From Enhygromyxa salina (GTDB lineage Bacteria > Myxococcota_A > Polyangia > Nannocystales > Nannocystaceae), in NCBI RefSeq assembly GCF_002994635.1, contig NZ_PVNL01000138.1:211761-275760 (forward strand): DNA of 64,000 bases, in the 5' to 3' direction. The notes under the pieces were generated by a model that saw only the letters and a program-made list of their open reading frames with translations, had not been told where the DNA came from and did not search any database. Position numbers and translations under genes: made by a program. This document shows, piece by piece, positions 44,220 to 53,144 of the stretch; position 1 is the first letter of the stretch, and each line of letters starts with the position of its first letter.

Positions 44220-44572
44220 TGCGGCTGCTGGTGCTCGCGGGTGCCGGCCTGGCGATCCCCGACGCCGTGATCACGTCGATCGAGCTGGGCGCCGACCAGG
44301 CCACGCCCTGGCTCGCCGATCTGCTCTACGGCCAGACCACCGCGCGGACGACCGACCAGCCGCGACGAACGCTTCGGCTGCAGGGCGGCGGCGCGGTCGA
44401 TGTGCCCGCAACGATGCACTTCGTCGAGCACGTCACGCCCCTGGCGTTGTCCGACTTGCTGCGCCTCGACCCCCGCCTCGTCGGCATCGTCGGCGTCGTC
44501 GAGCTGCCTGAAGGTCTGAGCTTGATCTGCGATCCAAGCGAGCTCGTCGGGCACGGGGAGCCCGTCCAGTGA
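44219..44572 (+). CDS. small che-operon protein, not recognised
   Basis: The 117-aa protein starts in a TGATG overlap with cheW and ends in a GTGA overlap with cheA, so it is co-translated with both. It begins MRLLVLAGAGLAIPDAVITS and ends LVGIVGVVELPEGLSLICDP. Alternating beta strands could make a reduced CheW-like barrel, but no motif confirms this. Its position between cheW and cheA suggests a role in the array or a second, degenerate coupling protein. Confidence 0.65.
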   Translation: MRLLVLAGAGLAIPDAVITSIELGADQATPWLADLLYGQTTARTTDQPRRTLRLQGGGAVDVPATMHFVEHVTPLALSDLLRLDPRLVGIVGVVELPEGLSLICDPSELVGHGEPVQ

Positions 44573-46518
44573 CCCGCGCCGACCGACGCGAGGCGCTGCT
44601 CGCCCGGTTTCGTACAGGTTCGCTGGCACGCATCGTCGAGATCAGCGACGCGCTGGCGAGCGCAGACACGCTCGACCCGCTGGTGGTGGAGCCGCTGCGG
44701 GCCCCGCTGCATACGCTCAAGGGTGAAGCCAGGATGCTGGGCCTGACGTCGCTCGCCGCCCTGGCCCACGCGATCGAGGATCACCTCGTAGATGATGGCG
44801 GCGGGCACAGCCTCGTGCATGTCCGCGCGGCGGTTGAGCTGGTCCACGAGCGGCTGCACGCAGCCCTGGTCGAAGATGCCGAGGCCGAGCGAGCGCTCGA
44901 GCGGGGGCTCGCGCTGTTGAGCGGGCACGTGCTCGCCAGCGCGATCGAGCCAAGCCCGCCGCCGGTCAGCTCGCGGCCCGCGACACCGGCCGCGTTCTCG
45001 CAGATCCGCGTGGATCTGGTCGAGGAGCTGTGCGAGCGGCTCGAGGTCTTGCGCGTGGGTGGCCACGCGAGCGGGACCAACGGCGAGCGCTCGGGCGGGC
45101 TCGATCCCGAGTTGCGCCAGCAGCTCGCCGAGCTGACCGAGCTGGCCTGGAGCCTGCGGCTGGTTCCGGTCGAGCCGGCCCTCGACAGCCTCTCGGACCA
45201 CGCCCGCGAGCTTGGCCGGCAGCTCGGCAAGCCGCTGCGGGTCACGATCGATGCTGGCGGCGCGCAGCTCGAGCGCTCGTTGCTCGAGCGCCTGCAAGAG
45301 CCGCTCATGCACCTGATCCGCAACGCGGTCGACCATGGCATCGAACCCAGCACCGAGCGCGGCCACAAGCCCAGCCAGGCGACCCTGGAGATCATCGCGC
45401 GATCGGACGGACCCGAGGTCGTGCTCGCGGTCGTCGACGACGGCCGCGGCGTCGACGTCGAGCAGGTCCGTCAGCAGGCGCGCGAGCGCGGGCTGCTGAG
45501 CGAAGCCGAGGCGCAGGCGGCCGGCCCCGACGAGCTGCTGGCGCTGCTGTTCACGACCGGGTTCTCGACCAGCAAGACGGTCAGCGAGCTGTCGGGCCGC
45601 GGGATCGGCCTGCACGCGGTGCGCCGCGCGATCGAAGGTCTGGGCGGCGAGGTCTCGCTGACCTCGACCGTTGGCCGGGGTGCTCGCTGTGAGCTGCGGG
45701 TGCCGGCGACGATCAGCCGCGAGACGGTGGTGGTGATCGGGTTCGGGCGGGCGCTGTGGGGCGTGCCCTCGCGACGGGTCGGCCGGGTGGTCGCGCTGAG
45801 CCAGCGCCAGGCCGCGGGCGAGAGCCCCACGATCGTGGTCGATGGCGAGCACCTCCCGCTGGTCTCGCTCGCGCAGTTGCTGGGGCTCGACGACGCCAAC
45901 CTCGTCGAGAACCGCGTGGCGATCTGCTGCCGCCACGCCGGTCGTGGCTACGCGCTGGCGAGCCCCCCAGTGCTCGGCGAGTTCCAGCTGTTTCGCCGGC
46001 CATTGGGCTCGCTGCTGGCGAACGTCGGCCCAGCGAACGCGAGCGCGGTGATGGACGACGGCCGCCTGGTGCTGCTGCTCGAGCCCGCGACCCTGCTTGG
46101 CCAGCGACTTCGAACCGACACGCGCGAGCGCCGGGCCCAGCCGCGGCGGCGCGCGCGAGTGCTGGTCGTCGACGACTCTGCGATCGTGCGCGAGCTGATG
46201 GTCGAGCTCCTGACCGCGGCCAACCTGGAAGTTTGCACGGCCAGCGACGGCGTTCAGGCGCTCGAGCTGCTCGGCCGCCGTACCGTCGAGCTCGTGCTCT
46301 CAGACGTGGAGATGCCAAACATGGACGGCTTCGAGCTGCTCGAGCGACTCCGCCAGCGCGACTCCGAGCTGCCGGTCATCATGGTCACCACCCGGGGATC
46401 CGCGGCGGACCGCGAGCGCGCGACCATGCTCGGCGCCGACGCGTACCTGGTCAAGTCGGACTTCCGCGAGCAACACATGCTCGAGGTCGTGGGGCGCTTC
46501 GTCGAGGTGCCCCGATGA
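44569..46518 (+). CDS. cheA: hybrid CheA histidine kinase with C-terminal receiver
   Basis: The 649-aa kinase has an HPt (P1) domain with phosphorylatable His48 in PLHTLKGEA. It then has a dimerisation segment, the ATPase core (NAVDHGIEP about 254-262; VVDDGRGVD; GFSTSKTVSELSGRGIGL), a CheW-like P5 domain and a receiver domain (about 531-649) with acceptor Asp579 in VLSDVEMPNMDG. A separate P2 domain is not evident; the attached receiver may replace it. Phosphoryl groups would pass to this receiver, CheB and the CheY-like protein encoded downstream. Start and stop both overlap neighbours by four bases. Confidence 0.93.
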   Translation: MTRADRREALLARFRTGSLARIVEISDALASADTLDPLVVEPLRAPLHTLKGEARMLGLTSLAALAHAIEDHLVDDGGGHSLVHVRAAVELVHERLHAALVEDAEAERALERGLALLSGHVLASAIEPSPPPVSSRPATPAAFSQIRVDLVEELCERLEVLRVGGHASGTNGERSGGLDPELRQQLAELTELAWSLRLVPVEPALDSLSDHARELGRQLGKPLRVTIDAGGAQLERSLLERLQEPLMHLIRNAVDHGIEPSTERGHKPSQATLEIIARSDGPEVVLAVVDDGRGVDVEQVRQQARERGLLSEAEAQAAGPDELLALLFTTGFSTSKTVSELSGRGIGLHAVRRAIEGLGGEVSLTSTVGRGARCELRVPATISRETVVVIGFGRALWGVPSRRVGRVVALSQRQAAGESPTIVVDGEHLPLVSLAQLLGLDDANLVENRVAICCRHAGRGYALASPPVLGEFQLFRRPLGSLLANVGPANASAVMDDGRLVLLLEPATLLGQRLRTDTRERRAQPRRRARVLVVDDSAIVRELMVELLTAANLEVCTASDGVQALELLGRRTVELVLSDVEMPNMDGFELLERLRQRDSELPVIMVTTRGSAADRERATMLGADAYLVKSDFREQHMLEVVGRFVEVPR

Positions 46519-47552
46519 TCCGGGTGTTCATCGTCGACGACTCCGCGATCTGCTGTCAGGTGCTGACAGAGCAGCTCGAGGCCGACGGCGACATTCGGGT
46601 CGTCGGCGCCGCCCACAACGGCCGGACCGCGCTGGCCAAGCTCGCCAACGCCAGGCCAGACGTGGTCACGGTCGATCTCAACATGCCTGGCATGAACGGG
46701 CTGGCGCTGATCGAAGCGATCATGAGCGCGGATCCGCGGCCGATCATCGTGGTCACCGGGCTCGACGCCAAGGCCCGCGATCTCGCCGTGGCCGCGACCG
46801 CGCGCGGGGCTCTCGAGCTGGTCAACAAGATCCAGGGTCGGGACGACGAGGCGAGCGCGGCGTTGCGCGCGAGCGTGCGGCGGCTGGCGGCGGTCGCCGT
46901 GGGTCCGGTCGCGCCCGCGGACCCGGATCGAGTGATCGGGTCGACGTGGCCGACCCCGATCGCGGCTGAGCGACACATCACGCCGATCATTGGATTCGGC
47001 TCGTCCGCGGGCGGACCTCAAGCCTTGTTCGAGGTGCTCGCCGCGCTGCCGTACGATCTGCCCGCGGCGATCGCCGTCGCCCATCACCTGCCGGCCGACT
47101 TCGGCTCGGCCTTTGCCCGTCTGGTGCGCGGGCAGGTTAAGTTCGAGGTGCTCGTCGCCCACGACCCGATCGTGCCCACGCCGGGCGTGATCGTGCTGCC
47201 TCCTGGCGGCGCCGATCTGGTCCTGGAGGCGGGCGCGCTGCGGGCTCGCCGGCCAGCCGTGAGCCCGCTGCTGTGCCCCAACGTCGATGTGCTGCTGTCC
47301 TCACTCGCCGCGGGTCCCGGCGCACATGCTGGGGTCGTGCTCAGCGGGCTCGGCCACGATGGGAGCGTGGGGCTCGCGGCCATGCTCGCGGCCGAAAAGC
47401 TGACGATCGTGCAGCACCGCGCGAGCGCGGCAGTGTGGGGCATGCCCCGGGCCGCGCTGCCCTCGGCGCTCGAGGTGCTCGAGACCCACGCAATTGACGA
47501 CGCGCTGGTTCGCTGGGTTCGAGAGCGAACGCAGGTGCGGAGGTCCGATTGA
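46515..47552 (+). CDS. cheB: chemotaxis protein-glutamate methylesterase CheB
   Basis: The 345-aa protein has an N-terminal receiver domain (FIVDDSAICCQVL; VVTVDLNMPGMNG with the acceptor Asp) and a C-terminal methylesterase domain. Catalytic residues are the Ser in GFGSSAGGPQ (Ser164), the His in AHHLPADF and the Asp in GLGHDGSVG. It removes methyl groups from receptor glutamates and is activated by CheA phosphorylation. Its start overlaps cheA (ATGA), and its end overlaps cheR (TTGA). Confidence 0.94.
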   Translation: MIRVFIVDDSAICCQVLTEQLEADGDIRVVGAAHNGRTALAKLANARPDVVTVDLNMPGMNGLALIEAIMSADPRPIIVVTGLDAKARDLAVAATARGALELVNKIQGRDDEASAALRASVRRLAAVAVGPVAPADPDRVIGSTWPTPIAAERHITPIIGFGSSAGGPQALFEVLAALPYDLPAAIAVAHHLPADFGSAFARLVRGQVKFEVLVAHDPIVPTPGVIVLPPGGADLVLEAGALRARRPAVSPLLCPNVDVLLSSLAAGPGAHAGVVLSGLGHDGSVGLAAMLAAEKLTIVQHRASAAVWGMPRAALPSALEVLETHAIDDALVRWVRERTQVRRSD

Positions 47553-48856
47553 GCGCACAGGCATCGCTCGTCGAGCTGCTGCGGGTCGAGTATGGGCTCG
47601 ACCCCAGCCGCGGTGGCCTGACGGCAGCGCTGGCTCGCCACATCGAAGATCGAGTCGCGCTGCTGGATCTCGATGAGGCCGCGCTGCTCGAGCGCGTGCG
47701 ACGAAGCCTCGACGACGAGCGCGCCCGCCTGATCCACGCTGTCACCGTTGGCCACAGCTGGTTTCACCGCGACCCCAGTCAGCTCGACACGGTAGTTGAG
47801 CTGTTGCGCGCGCGGCATGCCCAGGGGCCCGAGCGCGTGCTCGAGGTGTGGTGCGCCGGCTGTGCGCGAGGCGAAGAAGCCTGGACCCTGGCGATGCTCG
47901 CGGCCGAGTTCGAGCTGCCCGTGCGCGTGCTCGCGACCGACGTCGACGCCGTGGCGATCGAGCAGGCGCAGGCGGGGCGCTACGCACAGTGGAGCCTGCG
48001 CGAGCTGCCGGCGGCGCTGCAGCGGTATCTCCAAGTCGAGGGTGAAGGGGTCAAGCGCCGCTGGGTGATCGACGCCCGCCTGAGAGACATGGTCGAGTTC
48101 GCGGTCCACAACCTGTGTGATCCGCCGCCGACCCGGCGCTTTGATCTGATCTGCTGCCGCAACGTGTTGATCTACTTCGATCGTGGCCGAGCGAACTCCG
48201 TGGTCGCCCGCTTGCGCGAGCGGCTGCTGCCAGCGGGACAGCTGGTGCTCGGCGGCGGAGACCTCATGTTCGGCGAGAGCCCGCCGCTGCGGTCTGAGCT
48301 CCCGCGCGCCGAGCTCGCCCCCGTCGTCGTCACCCCGATCGCCACCCCGATCGCCACCCCGATCGCCACCCCGATCGTCAAACAGGTCATCGCCGAGGCC
48401 CCCGCACCGGTCCGAGCTGTTGGCCCGCTCGAGCGCGCGGGCGCGGCGGTCCAGACCGGGCAGTACGAGCTTGCCTTGCAGACAGTCGCGGCGCTGATCG
48501 AGCGCGAGCCTCTGCTCGTAGAAGCCCACTTTTGGGCCGGCCTGGCCAACTACGCGTTGAGCCGGTTTCAAGCCGCCAGCGAGGCGCTTCGCCGGGCACG
48601 GTTGCTGGCCCCGCAGCTGTGGCCCGCGATCTTGTTCGCCGCGTTGACCTACGAACGGCGCGGCTGCTGGCCGGCCGCGCGACGGTGCTGGCTCGAGCTG
48701 GAGCGAAGCCTGCAACTGTCCGACACGACGCCACTCGAGGGCACCGACACGCTGCTTGGGGCGCTTCCGAGCTGGCGGGTCGAGGCGCTCGAACTCGCGC
48801 ACCAGCGCAATTCGAGTGATGCGTTGCTACGCTCTCGTCTGGACCCCACTCCATGA
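47549..48856 (+). CDS. cheR: chemotaxis methyltransferase CheR with C-terminal TPR-like region
   Basis: The 435-aa protein methylates receptor glutamates. The SAM-binding motif EVWCAGCARGEEAW and the 'FDLICCRNVLIYFD' motif identify the CheR catalytic domain (about 10-260). It is followed by a Pro-Ile-Ala-Thr repeat linker and about 130 residues of TPR-like helices (LVEAHFWAGLANYALSRFQA). CheR-TPR fusions are typical of alternative chemosensory systems. The start is a TTG preceded by GGAGG at six bases, overlapping the cheB stop by three bases. Confidence 0.92.
   Translation: MSAQASLVELLRVEYGLDPSRGGLTAALARHIEDRVALLDLDEAALLERVRRSLDDERARLIHAVTVGHSWFHRDPSQLDTVVELLRARHAQGPERVLEVWCAGCARGEEAWTLAMLAAEFELPVRVLATDVDAVAIEQAQAGRYAQWSLRELPAALQRYLQVEGEGVKRRWVIDARLRDMVEFAVHNLCDPPPTRRFDLICCRNVLIYFDRGRANSVVARLRERLLPAGQLVLGGGDLMFGESPPLRSELPRAELAPVVVTPIATPIATPIATPIVKQVIAEAPAPVRAVGPLERAGAAVQTGQYELALQTVAALIEREPLLVEAHFWAGLANYALSRFQAASEALRRARLLAPQLWPAILFAALTYERRGCWPAARRCWLELERSLQLSDTTPLEGTDTLLGALPSWRVEALELAHQRNSSDALLRSRLDPTP
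48331..48378 (+). repeat. four tandem 12-bp repeats in the CheR linker
   Basis: CACCCCGATCGC is repeated four times and encodes Thr-Pro-Ile-Ala units between the methyltransferase and TPR domains. Copy number changes would alter linker length without shifting frame. Confidence 0.85.
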
Positions 48857-49248
48857 CCAACGCCACGCTTGCCTCAGGCGCGACCATTCTCGTCGTCGAC
48901 GACAGCCTGCTGGTCCTCGACATTATCCGAGACGCCCTCGAAGGGCGTGGTTATCGGGTTGCCACGACCGACGCGCCGCTCGACTGCAAGCGCATGCTCG
49001 AGGAATTCGAGCCTGATGTGTTGGTCGTGGATATCGAGATGCCCGTGCTCGATGGCCCCGAGCTCCTGCGCCTGGTCCGACGTCGCAGCACGCATGCCTG
49101 TATTGTGCTGTTGTTTAGTGATCGATCGCAGGAGGAGCTGGCCGCGACGGTCCTCGCCTGCGGGGCCGACGGTGGCGCCCAAAAGACCCCAGACTGTGGC
49201 GAGCTGATCGCCGTGCTCGAGCGCGAGCTCGCGGTCCGCCCCCGCTGA
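48853..49248 (+). CDS. single-domain response regulator (CheY-like)
   Basis: The 131-aa protein is a lone receiver domain. It has the acidic pair in ILVVDDSLL, the phospho-acceptor Asp in VLVVDIEMPVLDG and a conserved Lys in GAQKTPD. No output domain is attached, so it acts by protein binding, as CheY does. It overlaps cheR by four bases (ATGA) and ends the operon before a strong hairpin. It is the likely phosphate acceptor of the CheA kinase. Confidence 0.9.
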   Translation: MTNATLASGATILVVDDSLLVLDIIRDALEGRGYRVATTDAPLDCKRMLEEFEPDVLVVDIEMPVLDGPELLRLVRRRSTHACIVLLFSDRSQEELAATVLACGADGGAQKTPDCGELIAVLERELAVRPR

Positions 49249-49280
49249 TCGTATTCGGATCGATGGGTGGTCGCGGGGCC

Positions 49281-49306
49281 ATGGCGCGCGGTTTCGCGCG
49301 CGCCAT
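49281..49306. terminator. strong GC-rich hairpin after the che operon
   Basis: ATGGCGCGCG and CGCGCGCCAT form a perfect ten-base-pair stem with a six-base loop, 32 bp after the last che gene, followed by ATTT. It is likely the operon terminator, or a palindromic binding site for the next gene. Confidence 0.55.
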
Positions 49307-49364
49307 ATTTGCGTAGCTGTCAGCTGTTCGAGCACCAAACGACGAACCTGGTAGCGTGATCGCA

Positions 49365-50366
49365 ATGATGACCATGTCTTCGCAGCCACGGACACTGTCA
49401 AACGTGCCAGGTCGCGACCTCGAGCCATCGCCGACGTCCGACTCTCCCTGTCGTAAACAGACCAGCGAGATCTTGGCGGTGATGAGAGACCTCGCCCAGG
49501 GTCGACTGGGCGCCAGGGTTCGCGCGAGCCTCGACTGCCCCGGCCAAGATCCACTGCGCGAAGATCTCGACGGTATCTGCGACGCGCTCAACACCCTCGG
49601 CGAAGAGCTGCAAGCCACGGTGGTCAGCCGCAACGAGTACGAGCGCGCCTTGCGTGAGCTCGCCCAGGCCCAGACCCAGCTGGTCCACGCGGCCAAGCTC
49701 GCGGCGATCGGGCAGCTCGCGGCCGGGGTCGCGCACGAGCTCAATCAGCCGCTTCAGATCATCGCGCTCACGCTCGACGAGCTGCGCGACGCCGTGCTCG
49801 CGGGCGACCAGAACGACACGCTCGAATTCCTCGACCTGATCGAGGCCCAGGTCACCCGCGGCGGAACCGTCGTCGGTCGCCTGCTCACCTTCAGCCGCAA
49901 GGACGACGCGGGCGGGGCCGCGCTGATCAGCATCAACGACGTCGTGACCAAGGCAATGGGAGTGCTCCGCGCTCAGTGTGCGGCGTCCGGCATCCAGATC
50001 GAGGAAAGGCTCGACCCCAACATTTGTCCAATTCCATGCAAGGGCGGCGAGTTGCTGCAAGTCGTGGCAAACCTGGTGATCAACGCGCGCGACGCTCTAC
50101 TCGACACCGCTGCCCCGGTCATCGTCGTGCAGACCTTTAGTGAGGATAATTGTATTGGGATCGAGGTCAGCGACAATGGCCCGGGTATCGCCGGCGCCGA
50201 TCTCGAGCGGATCTTCGAGCCTTTTTACACGACCAAGAGCATTGGGGTCGGTACGGGGCTCGGGTTATCGATCGTTCACGGCATCGTCGACCGTCACGGT
50301 GGCACGATCGAGGTGCACTCGGAGCTCGGCCACGGCGCGCGACTTCGCGTGGTCTTGCCTAAGTGA
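49365..50366 (+). CDS. sensor histidine kinase
   Basis: The 333-aa kinase has an N-terminal helical segment without a membrane helix or clear PAS fold. The H-box is GVAHELNQPLQ (His124), the N-box 'VVANLVINARDAL', and G-boxes are DNGPGI and GTGLGLS. The sequence resembles the NtrB/ATP-binding class that follows a coiled coil (ELAQAQTQLVHAAKLAAIGQ). It is cytoplasmic. A response regulator partner is not adjacent, although the CheY-like gene lies upstream. ATG at 49365 is preferred because TAGCGT lies seven bases before it; GTG at 49356 is the alternative. Confidence 0.87.
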   Translation: MMTMSSQPRTLSNVPGRDLEPSPTSDSPCRKQTSEILAVMRDLAQGRLGARVRASLDCPGQDPLREDLDGICDALNTLGEELQATVVSRNEYERALRELAQAQTQLVHAAKLAAIGQLAAGVAHELNQPLQIIALTLDELRDAVLAGDQNDTLEFLDLIEAQVTRGGTVVGRLLTFSRKDDAGGAALISINDVVTKAMGVLRAQCAASGIQIEERLDPNICPIPCKGGELLQVVANLVINARDALLDTAAPVIVVQTFSEDNCIGIEVSDNGPGIAGADLERIFEPFYTTKSIGVGTGLGLSIVHGIVDRHGGTIEVHSELGHGARLRVVLPK

Positions 50367-51126
50367 CCGTGCTGTGAAAGCGCAGCTCCCCAGCAATGAT
50401 CTTCGCGCCAACCGCAAACACCTCGGAGATCACGGCGGGGGTGAGCACCTCATTGACTGAACCCAGCACATATCCACCTGCGTCGTCGCCCCGCAGCAAC
50501 AGCGCCTGGTCGCCGTAGCGCCGCGCCAGCTCGAGTTCGTGCAGTGACATGAGCACGCCGTGCCCGGCCGCCGCGAGCTCGCGGGTCAGCTCCAGCAACG
50601 CGAGCGCGTGGCCCACATCGAGCGCGGTCGTGGGCTCGTCGAGCAGCAACAACGGCGCCTCGGTTGCGAGCAGTCGGGCCAGCAACACCCGCTGGAGCTC
50701 GCCGCCGCTGAGCGTGCGGACGTCCCGAACGCTCAGATCGCTCGCCTCGACCCGCGCGAGCGCGGCCGTCACCGCCAGCTCGTCGGCCCGCCCCGGACCC
50801 GCGAAGGCCGACAGATGCGGGGCGCGACCCAGCATCACCAGCTCGTTGGCCGGCATCCCCCACGGCAGCTCGGTCCGCTGAGGCAACCACGCACAGGCAC
50901 GCGCCCGCGCCCGCAGCGAGTGGCGCGCGAGCGGGCTGCCGTCGAGCCACACCTTGCCCTCGTCGGGCTGGATCAAGCCCAACAGCGCCCGCAGCAGCGT
51001 GGTCTTGCCGCTGCCGTTGGGGCCCACGATCACGCTCACGGTCCCCGGCGTCAGCTCGAACGAGCAGCCGCGGATCAGCCACCGCCCGGCCACGCGCAGG
51101 CCCAGCCCCTCGGCCCGCAGCTTCAT
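50359..51126 (-). CDS. btuD: vitamin B12 ABC transporter ATP-binding protein
   Basis: The 255-aa ATPase has Walker A GPNGSGKTTLL, the Q-loop region WLPQRTELPWG, ABC signature LSGGELQRVLLAR, Walker B LLLLDEPTTALD and switch His in MSLHELEL. It matches the FecE/BtuD subfamily of class II importers. It overlaps the permease gene by four bases on the same strand and is the last gene of the riboswitch-controlled operon, which supports B12 rather than iron-siderophore as substrate. Its 3' end overlaps the convergent kinase gene by 8 bp. Confidence 0.88.
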   Translation of the reverse strand: MKLRAEGLGLRVAGRWLIRGCSFELTPGTVSVIVGPNGSGKTTLLRALLGLIQPDEGKVWLDGSPLARHSLRARARACAWLPQRTELPWGMPANELVMLGRAPHLSAFAGPGRADELAVTAALARVEASDLSVRDVRTLSGGELQRVLLARLLATEAPLLLLDEPTTALDVGHALALLELTRELAAAGHGVLMSLHELELARRYGDQALLLRGDDAGGYVLGSVNEVLTPAVISEVFAVGAKIIAGELRFHSTVT

Positions 51127-52169
51127 GTTGGCTCCTCGGTCTGGCGCCGCAGCAGCCACAGGAAGAACACGCCGCCGATCAGGCTGGTCAGCGCGCCCGG
51201 GGCCAAGAACATGGGCGTGAGCGCGCGGCCGAGCGTGTCGACCCCGAGCATCAACGCCGCGCCCACGACCATGCTCGCCGGCAACAGCCGCGCGTGCGCG
51301 TGACCGGCCCCGCCCAGCAGCGCACGCGCGACGTGGGGGACCACCAGGCCGACGAATCCAATCACCCCGACCGCGGCGGTGCTGGTCCCCACGAGCAGCC
51401 CCACGACCAGCGCCGCGAGCAAGCGCAGCCGGCCGCGATCGACCCCGAGCGTGGCCGCGGTCTCTTCGCCCAACACCAGCAGATCCAGCGGCCGATGCAG
51501 CGCCCACGCGGCGACCATGCCAATCAGTATCGGCCCGCTCGCCCAGCCCAATTGCGTGAAGCCACGGCCGTCGAAGCTGCCCATCATCCACGCCATGGCC
51601 TTTTGTGCGAGGGCGTAGCGATCCAAGAACATGGCCAATGTCACGGTCGAAGCGGCGCCGGCCAGCGCATTGAGGGCGACCCCAGTGAGCAGCAGATAGG
51701 CCAGATCTTGGCGCCGCGAGGTCAACCCAAACAGCAGGGCCAGCATGGTCAGCGCGCCGAGGCCCGCGAGCGTGGGCGTGACCCACAGTCCCTGCTCGTC
51801 GACGCCCAGCGCGAAGCCCAAGATCACCGCGGCCGCAGCCCCCGTCGAGATCCCGAGCACCCCGGGGCTGGCCAGCGGGTTGCGAAACAGACCCTGGGTG
51901 ACCGCGCCCGCGCAGCCCAGGCCGGCGCCGACCAGCAGCGCGAGCAGGATCCGCGGCAGCCGCAGCTCCCACAGGATCGCCTCGGCGGTCGGCTCGAGCT
52001 GGCCGCCGCGCAGCTTGACCGCGATCAGCTCGAGCACGTCGCCCAGCGCGAACTCACCGGGCCCGACCGTGAGCGCCAGCGCGGCCGCGAGCGCCAGCGC
52101 AGCCGCGCCCACGCTCCACGGCAGCACCCAGCGCCAGGTCTTGCTCGGCGCCGTCGCGCTACTCGGCAT
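51123..52169 (-). CDS. btuC: vitamin B12 ABC transporter permease
   Basis: The 348-aa FecCD-family permease has about ten hydrophobic helices. The characteristic 'LRLPRILLALLVGAGLGCAG', RNPLASPGVLGI, the cytoplasmic coupling motif 'LDLLVLGEETAATLGVDRGR' and VGVIGFVGLVVPHVARALLG are present. It forms the inner-membrane channel for cobalamin with BtuD. It overlaps btuF by 11 bp upstream and btuD by four bases downstream. Confidence 0.9.
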   Translation of the reverse strand: MPSSATAPSKTWRWVLPWSVGAAALALAAALALTVGPGEFALGDVLELIAVKLRGGQLEPTAEAILWELRLPRILLALLVGAGLGCAGAVTQGLFRNPLASPGVLGISTGAAAAVILGFALGVDEQGLWVTPTLAGLGALTMLALLFGLTSRRQDLAYLLLTGVALNALAGAASTVTLAMFLDRYALAQKAMAWMMGSFDGRGFTQLGWASGPILIGMVAAWALHRPLDLLVLGEETAATLGVDRGRLRLLAALVVGLLVGTSTAAVGVIGFVGLVVPHVARALLGGAGHAHARLLPASMVVGAALMLGVDTLGRALTPMFLAPGALTSLIGGVFFLWLLRRQTEEPT

Positions 52170-53067
52170 GCGGCTCCAGCAGCGGCGCCTGCATGCGCGC
52201 GGCCAGCTCCAGCATGTCCTCGCCGGTCGTCGCCAGGTACGGGGCCGGGATCGTGATGATCCGGCCCGACGCGACCGCGGCGAGCTTGCCCAGTCCCGGC
52301 TGCGCCGCCAGCTTGGTCCGCGCCTCGGCGCAGGGCTGCTCGCCGCACCCAACCACGATCCAGGCCGGGTCCCACGCGACCAGCTGCTCGGCGTCGAGGC
52401 GCTGGTGCCCGTCTAAGCCCTCACGCGCGGCCAGGTTCACGAACCCGGCCGTGGTCGCGGCGTCGTCGAAGCTGGTGTGGGCGCCCGGCACGTAGCCGTA
52501 GTCCCAGGCGATGACGGTGGGTCGCTGATCGACGGGCGGCCGGGCGGCCTCGAGCTCGGTCCGACGCGCGACGAAGCGATCACGCATGCGCCCGGCCTCC
52601 TCGCTCGCGCCGATCGCCTCGCCGATCTGCGCGAGGTTGGTCAGGTAGCCCGCGAAGCCCGTGAAGTCGTCGAGCACCAACACCCGAACCTTGTCGTCGA
52701 TCGCGGCGCGGTACTCGGGCGCGCTGAAGCTCGCGACGATCACCAGGTCCGGCGCCAGCGCCAGCAGCTCTTCGGGGTTTTGGCCGACCCGAGGCGTGCC
52801 CGCGGGCCAGCGCCCGGCGACCGTGGAGTAGCGGGGATCGTCGGCCATCGGGCTGAGGCCCACGACCCGCGCCTGGACCTCGTCGCCGAGCGCCCACAGG
52901 ACCTCGTCGGCGAACACGGTGCGCGAGGCGATCCGCTTGGCTGGACCCTTCGCGCCGGCTGGCTCGTCGGGTTTGCCGCGACACGCGACCACAGACAACG
53001 AGAGCGACAGCGCCAGCACCAGGCGGCTGAGCAGATCGAACAGGGAACGGATTGCGGGCGGGATCAC
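52159..53067 (-). CDS. btuF: vitamin B12 ABC transporter substrate-binding lipoprotein
   Basis: The 302-aa protein has a signal peptide ending LSLSVVAC (lipobox) and a type III periplasmic binding fold: RIASRTVFADEVLWALG, then 'PEELLALAPDLVIVA' and a linker helix typical of BtuF/FepB. 'WDPAWIVVG' and 'GRIITIPAPYLATTGEDMLE' complete it. It captures cobalamin in the periplasm for BtuCD. The GTG start has AAGGAG four bases upstream. It is the first gene after the cobalamin riboswitch on the same strand. No BtuB outer-membrane receptor is in the window. Confidence 0.87.
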   Translation of the reverse strand: MIPPAIRSLFDLLSRLVLALSLSLSVVACRGKPDEPAGAKGPAKRIASRTVFADEVLWALGDEVQARVVGLSPMADDPRYSTVAGRWPAGTPRVGQNPEELLALAPDLVIVASFSAPEYRAAIDDKVRVLVLDDFTGFAGYLTNLAQIGEAIGASEEAGRMRDRFVARRTELEAARPPVDQRPTVIAWDYGYVPGAHTSFDDAATTAGFVNLAAREGLDGHQRLDAEQLVAWDPAWIVVGCGEQPCAEARTKLAAQPGLGKLAAVASGRIITIPAPYLATTGEDMLELAARMQAPLLEPHAE

Positions 53068-53144
53068 GATGCTCCTTCGTCTCCCCACGAGACTGCGGAT
53101 ACACCCGGACCGACGAGGTGTGGGATGAGTCGTGTCGAGGTCCG

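Noticed and set aside
50359..53067. Iron-siderophore importer interpretation of the FecCD-type transporter
   Set aside because: The cobalamin riboswitch immediately upstream makes vitamin B12 the far more likely substrate.
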